42,771 nt of DNA. It comes from a virus. The number at the start of each line of letters is the position of its first letter. Within the stretch, counting starts at the first letter, position 1. Of this stretch, positions 23,247 to 33,172 are shown piece by piece. The DNA is taken from IMG/VR virus record IMGVR_UViG_3300030117_004193, positions 1-42,771 of that record; one strand, 5' to 3'. A program made the position numbers and the translations under genes. The notes beneath the pieces were generated by a model. The model had not been told where the DNA came from. It did not search any database and saw only the letters and a list, made by a program, of their open reading frames with translations.

Positions 23247-26200
23247 TTATATTTGATCACCAGATTCACAATTTAAATTAATTGCTGATGATAAAGAATA
23301 CCCATTCCATATATAATATTGAGTATTATTTTCTGATAAATATACTGTACCGGATTTTAATGTTGAACACGCGCTATCTGCATAAACCTGTGTAGCTGTT
23401 GCTAAACTTGAGCTATTTATTCTAGTATTTCTAGCACTACTACTACCACATAAAGCACTTTTTGCAGAAGCATTAGTAGCAGGATTTTGTGTATGATAAT
23501 ATAAAGGAACTTCATGACAATTATCAACCGGTGCCTGAGCTGTTACATTGGTATTAATACATGTGCCACTTGTTATAGTTGCTTCTAATATTTTTCCACT
23601 TCCTATTGTTACAATAAGGCCTCCTTCTAACGCAGCTACTGTTGTAGATGTAGGCGATACAGTGCTGCCGTCTGTTGCTGCTAATGATATTGTATCCGTT
23701 GCCGCTGCACTTGACCCTATTACTGCTGTAAAAGTAGCTGTACCTGCGCCTGAATTATATGTACTTCCAGAAGTCATACTTATGCTACAATCTCGTAATA
23801 ATGCTTCATAACATACATCACAATTTGAATAAGCTACTGCTATTTCAGGATAACTTGAACTATATGTACCTAAAACTTCAATCACTCTATAACAAGTTGC
23901 AGTACCATCTACTCTTGAAACCACATCATTAACTTCATATAAAACAAAACTGCCTGTTACACTTGCAAAATAATCTGTAGTATCTGTTTCTGTACAATCT
24001 TGATTTAATAATCTTAGCTTATAGCTATTATTACTAGATGTTTGTGGTGACCAAACTATTGTATGATATGCATTTGCAGTTACTCCTGTTGTTGTTGAAT
24101 TGAATCCTGTTATTGTAACTCTATAATATACTGGCCCCGGAGATGCAGCATTAAATAATGGACTACCGTCATTAGCAGCATCTGTTTTGATGTCCCAACT
24201 ACTATGACTTGAATTGTTAAGCGCAGCCGAATCATAAGATACATACCATGTATATTTAGTATCACTAGCCCCCTGATTTACACTAAACCCGCTCGGTGAT
24301 GCTGATAATTCAACAGCGGTACCAACAGTACCTTCTTCATTTCCCGATATACTAGCAGTACAAGTAGAACATGCACAACAAGTTGTTGAAGGTGCAAACG
24401 GATAATCACCTGCAACCGATACTGATATATAACTTTCACCGCTACTTGAAGCATTTGTTATTTTATAACAACCATCTGCAGGTGTACTTCCCGCGTGTGT
24501 TATATTTATAACTTGATCATTTTGAAGACCTCCTGTATTTATTACTTTAATATAATGAGTACCACTTCCAACACAAGGAACGACTTCTAAATTTTGTGTA
24601 ATACCTACCCATGTAACCTCTATGTTATCTGAAGTTGTTGTAGGTGTGCCAGTGGCTGTTGGACCGTCATTAACTGAACAGCTAAACCTTTTCATAATTG
24701 AGCCTGTACCTATATTTGTTTTTTCAGCAGTTGATAATTCCGCTGTAAATGTTGAAGTAGTTGATAAAACAGTGCTACTACTAAAAGAATCTGCCGCTGA
24801 ACCTGAAGAGCTTGTTTGCGTCCAAGAAAAATTAAATTGAGATGAATCTGGATAATTACTTGGAATAGCTTCTAATGTTATACCTTGATTTGGATTTGCA
24901 TTATTAAAATTACTAGAAGACTGCGTAGATTCTATTACAACTAAGGTAGACGGATTAGGTGTGGTAGTACAAACAACCCATTGATTTTGAAGTACTCCAG
25001 TGTTACTAAAATATCCATGAACATTTCCGTCTGAATAAGTACCACCTACAAAACCTGATGTATTACCCGCCGCATCTACATATAAATTAGAGGTACTAGA
25101 TGGATTCGCTAATTTATCAGTTTGATCCGTATTAGAAGCTGGTGCAAGAGCCGCATATACATCTCTAAATGTAGTAGATACACAAGCATCACTATTTATA
25201 GACCCTGTATCACTATGGTATCTTAATGAATGTAAACTATTTGCTGTTGCTGTTACTGATCTAACTGTAGATATTATTAAAGGGCTAGTACCTTGTATTT
25301 CAACGGTATATTGATTTGTGCCTGCTGTTGACGGTAAGGTGTCTGTAGCTGTTGTACTAGTTGTTGTTGCAACTATTGTTGAAGGCGTACTGCCATCTGT
25401 GCTTTTTCTATATATATAAGTAAGTGTTGCACCTTGCGGTGTAAAAGACGGAGTTGCTGTTAATGTAACAGTTGATCCTACTGATGCGGTAGCTGGTAAA
25501 GCTGTTAATGAAACTGTATTAGGATTTAATGATAAACAACTACCTGAGTTAGCTACTGTTCTAAGAACTGGTGTTGCATCATATTGAGAAGAATCTAGCT
25601 CTAAATTAATTTCTTCAACAACCCAATAATTTTTGCCAAACTGCGCTACTAAACTTCCTCCTGCTGTGTCTGTAAAACTTATAACTTTATCAACAGCAAT
25701 GCCCGATACTGATGCTAAATCTACAAAAAAGTATTTATCATTATTAGCATCATCACAAGAAGATGCTTTTATACCCATAAAACCTGCATCTCCACTACAA
25801 GCTACATGCGCTTGCGGCACTCCTGCGCTCGATATAAATCTATTATTAGTTCCATCTGAATAAGTTCCTTGTTGAAATCCAGATGTGCTTCCTTGATTGT
25901 CTACTGCAAATTGAGTAGCAGCTGTAAATGTTCCATTACCAAATAAATTTACAAGAGTAGTTGATGTACAAGCCGCAGCATTTCTAGCTGTACCACTAAT
26001 ATATTTTAAATTACTATGAGTAGTCCAAGCAGACCAAATAACAACATGTTGTGCTGACGGCGAACCTGTATTACCGTTTACTACTACTTTATAATATATA
26101 GTATCAGCTGTAGATTCAGTGGTTACTAAAGTTGTACTAGTTGCGCCTGTAATAGCATTTGAATTAGCAACTGTAAATCCAGATGATGTTGATTTATGCC

Positions 26201-29200
26201 ATTGTATAGAGGTTAAAGTTCCTGTAACATTAGCTGTTAACGTTATATTTTGACCAACAAAAGCAGTTCCTACACCACTAATTACAGCACTAGCAGTTTG
26301 AGGTGCTTGTACAGTAGCTGTTTCCGGTTTTTGTGAACATAATCCACTCGTAATAGTTGCTGTTATATTTACAGCTTCATTAGAATATATAGTTAATGTT
26401 CCAGCTAAAGCGCTTTTAGTTGTATTAACAGAACTTGAACTTCCTGCAGAACCAATACCAATATTACCACTATCAACTGATAATGATATAGTATCACTAT
26501 CTGTATAATCTGTACCGCTAAAAGTTCCTGTTAATTCATAATGATCAGTATCATATGCATTAGTTGATAACGAAAAAGCACAACTACCAAAAGTACCTGT
26601 TGCTGTATCTGTTGCTGTTATCGTTCCTGAATTTGTATAGCCACTTCCTGGTATAGTAATTGTTGCGGTATATGTATTTAACCCTTCAGCATATGTCGTA
26701 GGAGATATACTAGCTATTGATCCTACACTTACTGTTCCCGATACAGTTGCCCCTACTGTTCCATCTGGTATTGATAAATTAGCTATAGCCGATGTAAATT
26801 CTACATCTGTATCAGTTCCGGTAGCACTAGCTAAACATGTTATTGATAACCCTGAATTACTATATCCATTAGGAACTAATATTGTTGCTGTATATTGTGA
26901 AGCACCTGACGCTAATGTTGAAGGAGAAATACTCGTAATTGTTCCGTTAGACACTGAAGCTAAAGTAGATGTTGTAACTCCTGTTGCTCCGTTTGAAACA
27001 GAAAAATTAGCGTCTGTACAGTTAAAAGTTTGAGTTCCCGCTACTCCTTTAATGTTACCTAATCCTTGTATAGAAAAATCTTTTATTCTTGAATTTAATT
27101 CATCTCCTGATATAGTATCTAATTTTGTATCTACACCTGCTATATATCCAAAATATTTACCTTCTTTTTCTACAAATTCTATAATTTGCCCATCTTGTTG
27201 ATCAGTATGTATAATATCTATTTTATTTGTATCTGTTGTCCAACCCGTGGTGCCTTCATAAATTATATTTTTAAAATTTTTAATAGCAGAAGGATCTTGG
27301 TTTAATATTAATTTTATACCAGAAGCTTTAAATACATTATAAAAAGTATTTCTTGGTTCAGAAGCAACATTATGTTGATATAAAGTTCCAGAGTAGCATG
27401 TATAATATTCTCCATTTAAAGAAACACCCGCATCAGGTATAAATGATAATCTTGAAACCCATCCATCTACATTTTCTTTAAAGCTAATACTAGTATTATA
27501 AACAGGCATTGTTAAAATATATTGATCTGAATATATATCATAGCTGCCTAGTATAAGACCTGTTTCATTTATTAAGTTTTCTCTGAAAAAAGCTACCATA
27601 CCTTTTGCAGATATTACAGTTAGCCCATCTCTTGATAATCTTAAAACAACTCCTCTAGCTTTATCTGTAAAATATGATCTATAGCCATAATTAGCAAAAG
27701 ATTCTGGATTTCTAGAAATACCATAATCACCGTTAAATGCTATTGCTTGGCCTAATACGTTTTCTGTTGCAGTTAAATTTACATTACCATCAGCATTAAA
27801 TAAAGCATCTTTATTAGCTAATACTCTTAAAATTTTATCTTCACATAAAGCTATAATATCTGTATTTCTTGTGTGTAGTTTTTGTATACTACCGTATTCA
27901 GGATTTAGTTCTTTCGTTATTTTTAACGCAGGGTTAAATTCATTTAATTTATTAACACCATTTTCTGCATTAAATATACCTGAATATATTAAAGAACTTT
28001 TTTGATCTCTTTGATTATATTCACCAGATATTGTTGTTGAAACTTTTACACCAGCTTCAACTCTATCTTCATTAAAATCGTCATTAACAACACTTGATTC
28101 AACACCATTACCCATAATATATGCATTATGCCACGATATGTCTTGTGCTTGTCCCCATGTTGATATATCAAAAGATTCCTCTGTTTCAAAATATACATCT
28201 AAAACTTCGTCCTCCGGTATTGTTTCAAACACAGCGGGCGATGTATCAGCAGCTACACCTGTTCCTGAATTTTGACTTTGATATGTTATTTGAAAAGATG
28301 TTGGAAAATTACTTGTATTATACTTTACTTCAGCTTTAGTAACAGTACCCGTTGAATCTACAAAAGCTAATCCGCTACTAGGTATTGAACCTTGAGTATG
28401 CCCTGCTAAATCAGCATAACTACTAGAGCCCGCAGATTCGCCTACAACACTACTCGTAAATGTAGGATTTATTCCGCTTGTGCTAGCGTCAACAGTATTA
28501 ACAACTTCATATATTTTCCCGTCTTTAAAATAAAATTTACTAACTTCTATTCTATCTTCACTATCAGGCGCTAATGCTTGTCCTAAAAATAAAGCATTAG
28601 TTATACTAGAAGAACTTCCTTGTTTAAAATCAATTTCTAATATTTCACCATTTTTACCAGCTAAACCTTGATTATTAAAAATATTAGTTGTTATTTCACT
28701 TGTTTTCTTTATTTTAATAAAAAACTTTCCATCAAAAGATTCTACAGCATCAATATTAATTGGTTTAGTACTTGATATATCTAAAATTTTAAATTTAAAA
28801 TTATCAGGATCAGCGGGAGTACCATATGATAATATACTATTCGTATTTAATGCTTTTTTAAGCATCATATATTGGCCTTCTTTTACTTTATTTATTTCAT
28901 ATGAAGGAACAACTAACCAACAAGTTCCAGAATCTTCTTTATCAAGTTTAGCAGTTTCAACTATTAAATTATCATATTTATTTGAACTTGCTTTTACAAA
29001 GTATTTATATCTTGTAATTCTAGAATCCGTAGGAGCTGAACCTCCCATAGTGATTTGTAGTTTTTTACCTGCTACAGTTCCTGTATCAAAATCTACATCT
29101 AAAGTTCCGGGGTTTGTGCCGCCTGCTGATGTTATAACAGGAGTTTGTCTACCAAATTTATCTTCGAATACAATACCTACTTCATATTTTCTACCTGTTT

Positions 29201-30413
29201 TAACAGTTCTAGTATCATATAGTCCTGTTGCTGTATTTGAACCTACACCGCTTTGTAAAAGGGTTTGCCCTGCAATATTAATTTTTCTTGTTAATTCAGC
29301 GTCTATAGTATTTCTACCTATTAATTGAACTATTGAAAATGTAGGAGTATAATTTGAAATATTAATTCCGTCTTTATAGTTTCCAAATACTATTCTATTA
29401 CCAACAACATCTACAGCTTTAGCTCTATACGGTACATTATCAAATGCTCTTAATAATTGATTTTCAGGTATAACTCTTTTTTTAACTGTTTTACTTACAT
29501 CAAAACCACTAGTATTGGCTGTAGTTGCTTCAGCTTTAGTTATACTGGCATATAAATATATATTAGTATTATTAGACTCTTTATAAATTATATCAATACT
29601 TTCTAAATCGTTACTAGATACATCAAAATCAAATAACTTAACATTAGTAATATTATTTTCCATTTGCTCATTATAACCTTCATCAATGTCATATGAATTT
29701 GTTGTATTTGGTAAAAATACAGATTGTGTAAATGGAGATATAGGAGAGCATTGTGAATTAGTAAATTTAAATCTATAAGCAAATCTTACAAATTTATCTT
29801 TATATATTGCATCTGAATTTTTAGTTGCTGTAGGAACTTCTATTCTAACTCCTGGTGCGTTATGAGGTTTTCTTTTAATTAAAGTAATATCATGCTCAAC
29901 AAAATTATTGCCATTTAATTTACTTGTTGTATCAAAAACAGTTGAACTATAAGTACTATCAGTTAAAAAATTTGAAGTATCAGATATATTAATAATTTTT
30001 GGTTCGGAATTATTATCAGTAAATATTAAAAAATCATCTAATATGGTTATACCTGTTATTTTTGTAACATTTGTAAAATCTAATACTTTTGTATTTCTAT
30101 TATCAACTATTAAAGGCCTTGTAGTATCAGTAGTTTGATTATATTCTAATATACCATGAACTGATGTTCCTTTAATAAACATATATATTTTTTCAGTTTC
30201 TGGATTTTCAATTAAAGCTAAACAAGTCCCGCCTAAAGTATTAGTATATATTGCTTTATTACCTAATATATTTTGTACTGTTCCTGCATCATCCGATTCA
30301 GTACTAGATATTTGAATATTAGTAGCATCTCTATATTCACCATCAGGTATAAGTCTCTCATCGAGGTCTTTGTTCATTCTTCCCCTAAGGAATGTTTTTT
30401 TAATTTCTGGCAT
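23247..30413 (-). CDS. Giant tail protein with C-terminal repeat domains, 2,388 aa
   Basis: The N-terminal MNKDLDERLIPDGEYRDATN motif and following beta-rich repeats (about 1-1100) match tail-tube-B/stabilisation-type proteins of podoviruses, which build a beta-propeller nozzle. From about 1130 the protein becomes Thr/Ser/Gly-rich Ig-like sandwiches, including two sister segments (YTATILVPNGYSNSG and YTATITIPGSGYTNSG). A Cys-containing module recurs at about 1468-1545, 1725-1818 and 2300-2385. A second type, containing CYRVIEV or CYKITNA and a CxxC, occurs twice (about 1940-2020, 2124-2200). The C-terminal modules probably bind the host surface. Start at ATG 30413, five bases from the next gene's stop. 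Confidence 0.82.
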   Translation of the reverse strand: MPEIKKTFLRGRMNKDLDERLIPDGEYRDATNIQISSTESDDAGTVQNILGNKAIYTNTLGGTCLALIENPETEKIYMFIKGTSVHGILEYNQTTDTTRPLIVDNRNTKVLDFTNVTKITGITILDDFLIFTDNNSEPKIINISDTSNFLTDSTYSSTVFDTTSKLNGNNFVEHDITLIKRKPHNAPGVRIEVPTATKNSDAIYKDKFVRFAYRFKFTNSQCSPISPFTQSVFLPNTTNSYDIDEGYNEQMENNITNVKLFDFDVSSNDLESIDIIYKESNNTNIYLYASITKAEATTANTSGFDVSKTVKKRVIPENQLLRAFDNVPYRAKAVDVVGNRIVFGNYKDGINISNYTPTFSIVQLIGRNTIDAELTRKINIAGQTLLQSGVGSNTATGLYDTRTVKTGRKYEVGIVFEDKFGRQTPVITSAGGTNPGTLDVDFDTGTVAGKKLQITMGGSAPTDSRITRYKYFVKASSNKYDNLIVETAKLDKEDSGTCWLVVPSYEINKVKEGQYMMLKKALNTNSILSYGTPADPDNFKFKILDISSTKPINIDAVESFDGKFFIKIKKTSEITTNIFNNQGLAGKNGEILEIDFKQGSSSSITNALFLGQALAPDSEDRIEVSKFYFKDGKIYEVVNTVDASTSGINPTFTSSVVGESAGSSSYADLAGHTQGSIPSSGLAFVDSTGTVTKAEVKYNTSNFPTSFQITYQSQNSGTGVAADTSPAVFETIPEDEVLDVYFETEESFDISTWGQAQDISWHNAYIMGNGVESSVVNDDFNEDRVEAGVKVSTTISGEYNQRDQKSSLIYSGIFNAENGVNKLNEFNPALKITKELNPEYGSIQKLHTRNTDIIALCEDKILRVLANKDALFNADGNVNLTATENVLGQAIAFNGDYGISRNPESFANYGYRSYFTDKARGVVLRLSRDGLTVISAKGMVAFFRENLINETGLILGSYDIYSDQYILTMPVYNTSISFKENVDGWVSRLSFIPDAGVSLNGEYYTCYSGTLYQHNVASEPRNTFYNVFKASGIKLILNQDPSAIKNFKNIIYEGTTGWTTDTNKIDIIHTDQQDGQIIEFVEKEGKYFGYIAGVDTKLDTISGDELNSRIKDFSIQGLGNIKGVAGTQTFNCTDANFSVSNGATGVTTSTLASVSNGTITSISPSTLASGASQYTATILVPNGYSNSGLSITCLASATGTDTDVEFTSAIANLSIPDGTVGATVSGTVSVGSIASISPTTYAEGLNTYTATITIPGSGYTNSGTITATDTATGTFGSCAFSLSTNAYDTDHYELTGTFSGTDYTDSDTISLSVDSGNIGIGSAGSSSSVNTTKSALAGTLTIYSNEAVNITATITSGLCSQKPETATVQAPQTASAVISGVGTAFVGQNITLTANVTGTLTSIQWHKSTSSGFTVANSNAITGATSTTLVTTESTADTIYYKVVVNGNTGSPSAQHVVIWSAWTTHSNLKYISGTARNAAACTSTTLVNLFGNGTFTAATQFAVDNQGSTSGFQQGTYSDGTNNRFISSAGVPQAHVACSGDAGFMGIKASSCDDANNDKYFFVDLASVSGIAVDKVISFTDTAGGSLVAQFGKNYWVVEEINLELDSSQYDATPVLRTVANSGSCLSLNPNTVSLTALPATASVGSTVTLTATPSFTPQGATLTYIYRKSTDGSTPSTIVATTTSTTATDTLPSTAGTNQYTVEIQGTSPLIISTVRSVTATANSLHSLRYHSDTGSINSDACVSTTFRDVYAALAPASNTDQTDKLANPSSTSNLYVDAAGNTSGFVGGTYSDGNVHGYFSNTGVLQNQWVVCTTTPNPSTLVVIESTQSSSNFNNANPNQGITLEAIPSNYPDSSQFNFSWTQTSSSGSAADSFSSSTVLSTTSTFTAELSTAEKTNIGTGSIMKRFSCSVNDGPTATGTPTTTSDNIEVTWVGITQNLEVVPCVGSGTHYIKVINTGGLQNDQVINITHAGSTPADGCYKITNASSSGESYISVSVAGDYPFAPSTTCCACSTCTASISGNEEGTVGTAVELSASPSGFSVNQGASDTKYTWYVSYDSAALNNSSHSSWDIKTDAANDGSPLFNAASPGPVYYRVTITGFNSTTTGVTANAYHTIVWSPQTSSNNSYKLRLLNQDCTETDTTDYFASVTGSFVLYEVNDVVSRVDGTATCYRVIEVLGTYSSSYPEIAVAYSNCDVCYEALLRDCSISMTSGSTYNSGAGTATFTAVIGSSAAATDTISLAATDGSTVSPTSTTVAALEGGLIVTIGSGKILEATITSGTCINTNVTAQAPVDNCHEVPLYYHTQNPATNASAKSALCGSSSARNTRINSSSLATATQVYADSACSTLKSGTVYLSENNTQYYIWNGYSLSSAINLNCESGDQI

Positions 30414-30417
30414 TTAA

Positions 30418-31524
30418 TTAATGTTTAAGATGCTTAGACTTGCCTCTCATAACTTGTGCAAGCTCGTTTAATTTAATATTAGATAATCTTAATTTTGCAT
30501 TTCGCATTGCAGCTCTTCTATCTCTTCTAAATCTATTTACAATAAATTCAGGAACATTTATTTTTGTTGATAAAATAGCATGAGCTATATATTTATATAT
30601 TGCTTCTTCAGCAAATTTATGTATTTGCATTTCTGCGTCCGTTCCTAAACCATCTGATACATAATGCAACGTTATTGTTTTACCTGCAAGGTTACTACTA
30701 AATCCAAATTGACCATTTACTTCATCATTTACAAATACGCCATTAACTTGCAGTAATTCTGGATTGCTACCATATCTTCTACCATATCCTATAATACTAT
30801 CACTATAAGTTGGATTTTGTGCAAAGTAATCATCAGCGCTTGAAGATCCTAATGCAGCGTTTGTTTCAATACCACTAAAATTATCTATAGCTGTAGAATT
30901 AGTTGATAGTAATAATGAATTATCGTTATCATATATATATTCTGAGTCTGTATCTTGTAATATTGTTTTTGATGGTCTTGAAGTTTCTTTAACCGGATAT
31001 AATATTCTTTCTAATCCATTATCATCTATAAAAGAAAGTTTTACGTAATTAACATAATCTTGTGGCATTGGCACTACTAAACTATCTGGAATTATTTGTT
31101 CAAATATTTTTTCAACTCTTGTTATATCATAACTAAATTCTTGTATTGCTCTTTTAGCATGAAATAATACATCTAGCTTTCTAGTATTATCAATTATTTT
31201 ACCATCGCCCACATATGATACTAAAAAGTTATTTACTATGTTATCTAAAGAAATATATCTATAATTACCTGTATTAGGATTTTCTAACTGAACTTTAATA
31301 ACCGCGCCGTCTGCTGGAGCTGAAGTAAAAGTTACAACACCTGTACTAGAGTTATAACTATGCAAATCATCATCTTGCTCTGTGCCATCTATAAATACTC
31401 TAAATTTTGATTCTGCTGTTGGCAGTGGTGTAAAAGTTAAAGTAAATGTAGTTGTAGAACCATTACCTGTAAATAGCTGATGCCCTTCGTAATATTCTCT
31501 TTCGCTTTGTGTTATTAATGCCAT
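30418..31524 (-). CDS. Tail-tube/adaptor protein with fibre-type beta domain, 368 aa
   Basis: Residues about 15-90 (FTGNGSTTTFTLTFTP, then VFIDGTEQDD, then YNSSTGVVTFTSAPADGAVI) form a beta-sandwich pattern common in tail fibre proteins. The rest, with LDVLFHAKRAIQEFSYDI and a C-terminal basic helix (VNRFRRDRRAAMRNAKLRLS), resembles T7 gp11-like tail-tube-A/adaptor proteins. It follows the 234-aa connector. The insertion of a fibre-type domain in a connector protein is unusual. Confidence 0.65.
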   Translation of the reverse strand: MALITQSEREYYEGHQLFTGNGSTTTFTLTFTPLPTAESKFRVFIDGTEQDDDLHSYNSSTGVVTFTSAPADGAVIKVQLENPNTGNYRYISLDNIVNNFLVSYVGDGKIIDNTRKLDVLFHAKRAIQEFSYDITRVEKIFEQIIPDSLVVPMPQDYVNYVKLSFIDDNGLERILYPVKETSRPSKTILQDTDSEYIYDNDNSLLLSTNSTAIDNFSGIETNAALGSSSADDYFAQNPTYSDSIIGYGRRYGSNPELLQVNGVFVNDEVNGQFGFSSNLAGKTITLHYVSDGLGTDAEMQIHKFAEEAIYKYIAHAILSTKINVPEFIVNRFRRDRRAAMRNAKLRLSNIKLNELAQVMRGKSKHLKH

Positions 31525-31527
31525 TTA

Positions 31528-32232
31528 TTAAGATTTTTCTTGTGTTATTTTTTTAGTTTCTTTCGCGTCAGCTACTTGCGCTATATCTGCTGCTTTCACA
31601 CTTATTCCTGCGTATAATAATATTTTTATAACTAAATTACTTTCTTCAGAATCGTGCAGTTCAGGGTTAGTCGAAGTACTTGCATTATATAACGCATTAC
31701 CGCTTACAACCTGTGAACTCCATTCAATTTCATTTGGTTTTCTTACATATGTAGCTGTTATTAAGGATGTTATAGTGCTAGGAAAAACCGTTATACTCCA
31801 TACAGAAGAAGTAGTTTGTATATTTTGCATATATACAGGGTTTGTTGTTGAAGGTGATGTTAAAGGTGAAAGTGAATATTCTAATAAATTTTTTTGATCT
31901 ATTTCTTCAACCGGTGTAGTACTGTTATATATTACAGTACCTAATTTATGTAAATCTGTTGGCAAAGTAAAATAACTTGTTACATAAGTTAATGTAGCAG
32001 ATTTTTTAAATTTACTTATTCTTTCATTTATAGTATCAACTAAATTACTATATTCGGTATCATTTTTTGGTAATCTACTATATTGATTTAAATCAAAAAA
32101 GTATTGCTCAAATATTTCAAGCTGTGCTTGATTTGCAAACAAGTTAAATTCTTGAGGACTTATATACCCACGATTTTCTTTGTTAAGAATAGCTTGTACT
32201 CTTTGATAAACTGTATCTATACTAATTGCCAT
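31528..32232 (-). CDS. Head-tail connector-type protein, 234 aa
   Basis: Helical N-terminus (IDTVYQRVQAILNKENRGY, then SPQEFNLFANQAQLEIFEQY) followed by a beta-rich centre and a helical C-terminus. This pattern matches adaptor/gp11-like proteins that join the portal to the tail, and the position just before the 368-aa tube-like gene agrees. No catalytic motif. Confidence 0.7.
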   Translation of the reverse strand: MAISIDTVYQRVQAILNKENRGYISPQEFNLFANQAQLEIFEQYFFDLNQYSRLPKNDTEYSNLVDTINERISKFKKSATLTYVTSYFTLPTDLHKLGTVIYNSTTPVEEIDQKNLLEYSLSPLTSPSTTNPVYMQNIQTTSSVWSITVFPSTITSLITATYVRKPNEIEWSSQVVSGNALYNASTSTNPELHDSEESNLVIKILLYAGISVKAADIAQVADAKETKKITQEKS

Positions 32233-32249
32233 ATTTTTTTATTTATTAT

Positions 32250-32297
32250 AGTAAAGGCCACCATTATAGTGACCTTACACTATAATTAGACTTTACT
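32250..32297 (-). terminator. Nested hairpin after the capsid-adjacent gene
   Basis: A perfect 9-bp inverted repeat (ATTATAGTG and CACTATAAT, 32263-32286, 6-base loop) sits inside an outer 7-bp pair (AGTAAAG at 32250-32256 with CTTTACT at 32291-32297). The outer arm includes the stop codon of the 265-aa gene. There is no immediate U-tract, so it is more likely an attenuator, processing or mRNA-stability element than a full terminator. Confidence 0.5.
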
Positions 32298-33090
32298 GTA
32301 GTCTTTTTTCAATTGCTGCATAAATTTCAACTCCCTCATCGGTTTTGAAAAATGCAGTTAATGCAGAATATGGATTTTCTTCATATGGTACTGTAACTAA
32401 TTTTTTGTTATTTGAACCCCATGAAAAAGTTCTTTGATCAGCAGATAGCTTAATTATTCCAGCTTCAACTGCTTTTATACCCATATTTCTAATATTTATG
32501 TTTTCGTCATTCGCTAATTCTAAGAACAAAACAGGATCACTCTTAGCTATATTAATCAAATCACGTTTAAGTTCCTTAGAAGTCATCTTAGATGCCTTAT
32601 TTCCAGCCTGAGTACGTACTATTGCTTCCATCTGATCAATTTCCATGCTCATTGCTGCATTTAGCGCATCTATTTCTAATTCCATCATATCTAATTGATC
32701 TTCTGCTTCTGCTTCTGGATCAAACTCAAAGAATAAACTATTTCTTTGTGGGTGATATAATGATAATAATTTTTGTAAAGTTTGTTTTTCTTTTGGTACT
32801 TTTAATAAACCATCTTGAAAAGTTATGTGCTCTAATTTAGCATCTCCTTTAAATTCATCAACGAAAGGAGTAGTTTGATTATTTGTATACTTAAGTTCTC
32901 TTTCATATCCTTTTTCTTCATCAAAATAATATATATTAGAACTTCTTACTGTATATGTTAATGGAGCTAATCCATCTTTAAGAGCATAAACTCTATCTTT
33001 TATAACCCAGCTATTTGTTTTAACAACTGGTTGTTCCATAACCGCTTCAACGGTTGGTGTAGCCTTTTCGGCTTTTTTTGTTTTTGCCAT
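32293..33090 (-). CDS. Conserved capsid-adjacent protein, 265 aa
   Basis: Immediately downstream of the capsid gene. Basic start (MAKTKKAEK), then WVIKDRVYALKDGLAPLTYT, a central acidic helix (AEAEDQLDMMELEIDALNAA), a basic KASKMTSKELKRDLINIAKS, and C-terminal TFSWGSNNKKLVTVPYEENP. The pattern resembles a protein seen beside the capsid gene in phages of Bacteroidota (memory, not searched). It may be a capsid auxiliary or assembly factor. Bracketed by hairpins on both sides, so its mRNA level may differ from capsid. Confidence 0.65.
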   Translation of the reverse strand: MAKTKKAEKATPTVEAVMEQPVVKTNSWVIKDRVYALKDGLAPLTYTVRSSNIYYFDEEKGYERELKYTNNQTTPFVDEFKGDAKLEHITFQDGLLKVPKEKQTLQKLLSLYHPQRNSLFFEFDPEAEAEDQLDMMELEIDALNAAMSMEIDQMEAIVRTQAGNKASKMTSKELKRDLINIAKSDPVLFLELANDENINIRNMGIKAVEAGIIKLSADQRTFSWGSNNKKLVTVPYEENPYSALTAFFKTDEGVEIYAAIEKRLQ

Positions 33091-33118
33091 GATATAATAT
33101 AATAAAAATTAATAAAAA

Positions 33119-33161
33119 GTAAAGCTAGGGTGCTAATCCAATTGATCACACCCTGCTTTAC
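33119..33161 (-). terminator. Hairpin after the major capsid gene
   Basis: GTAAAGCTAGGGTG (33119-33132) pairs with CACCCTGCTTTAC (33149-33161) apart from one bulged base, giving a strong 13-bp stem. Read on the minus strand it lies 12 bases after the capsid stop and is followed by TTTTTATTAATTTTT. It probably ends most capsid transcripts, letting capsid be made in excess over downstream tail proteins. Confidence 0.8.
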
Positions 33162-33172
33162 TATAAAAAATA

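Noticed and set aside
23247-30413. Diversity-generating retroelement target
   Set aside because: No reverse transcriptase, template repeat or clear variable repeat was seen in the window; repeats are diverged domain copies.
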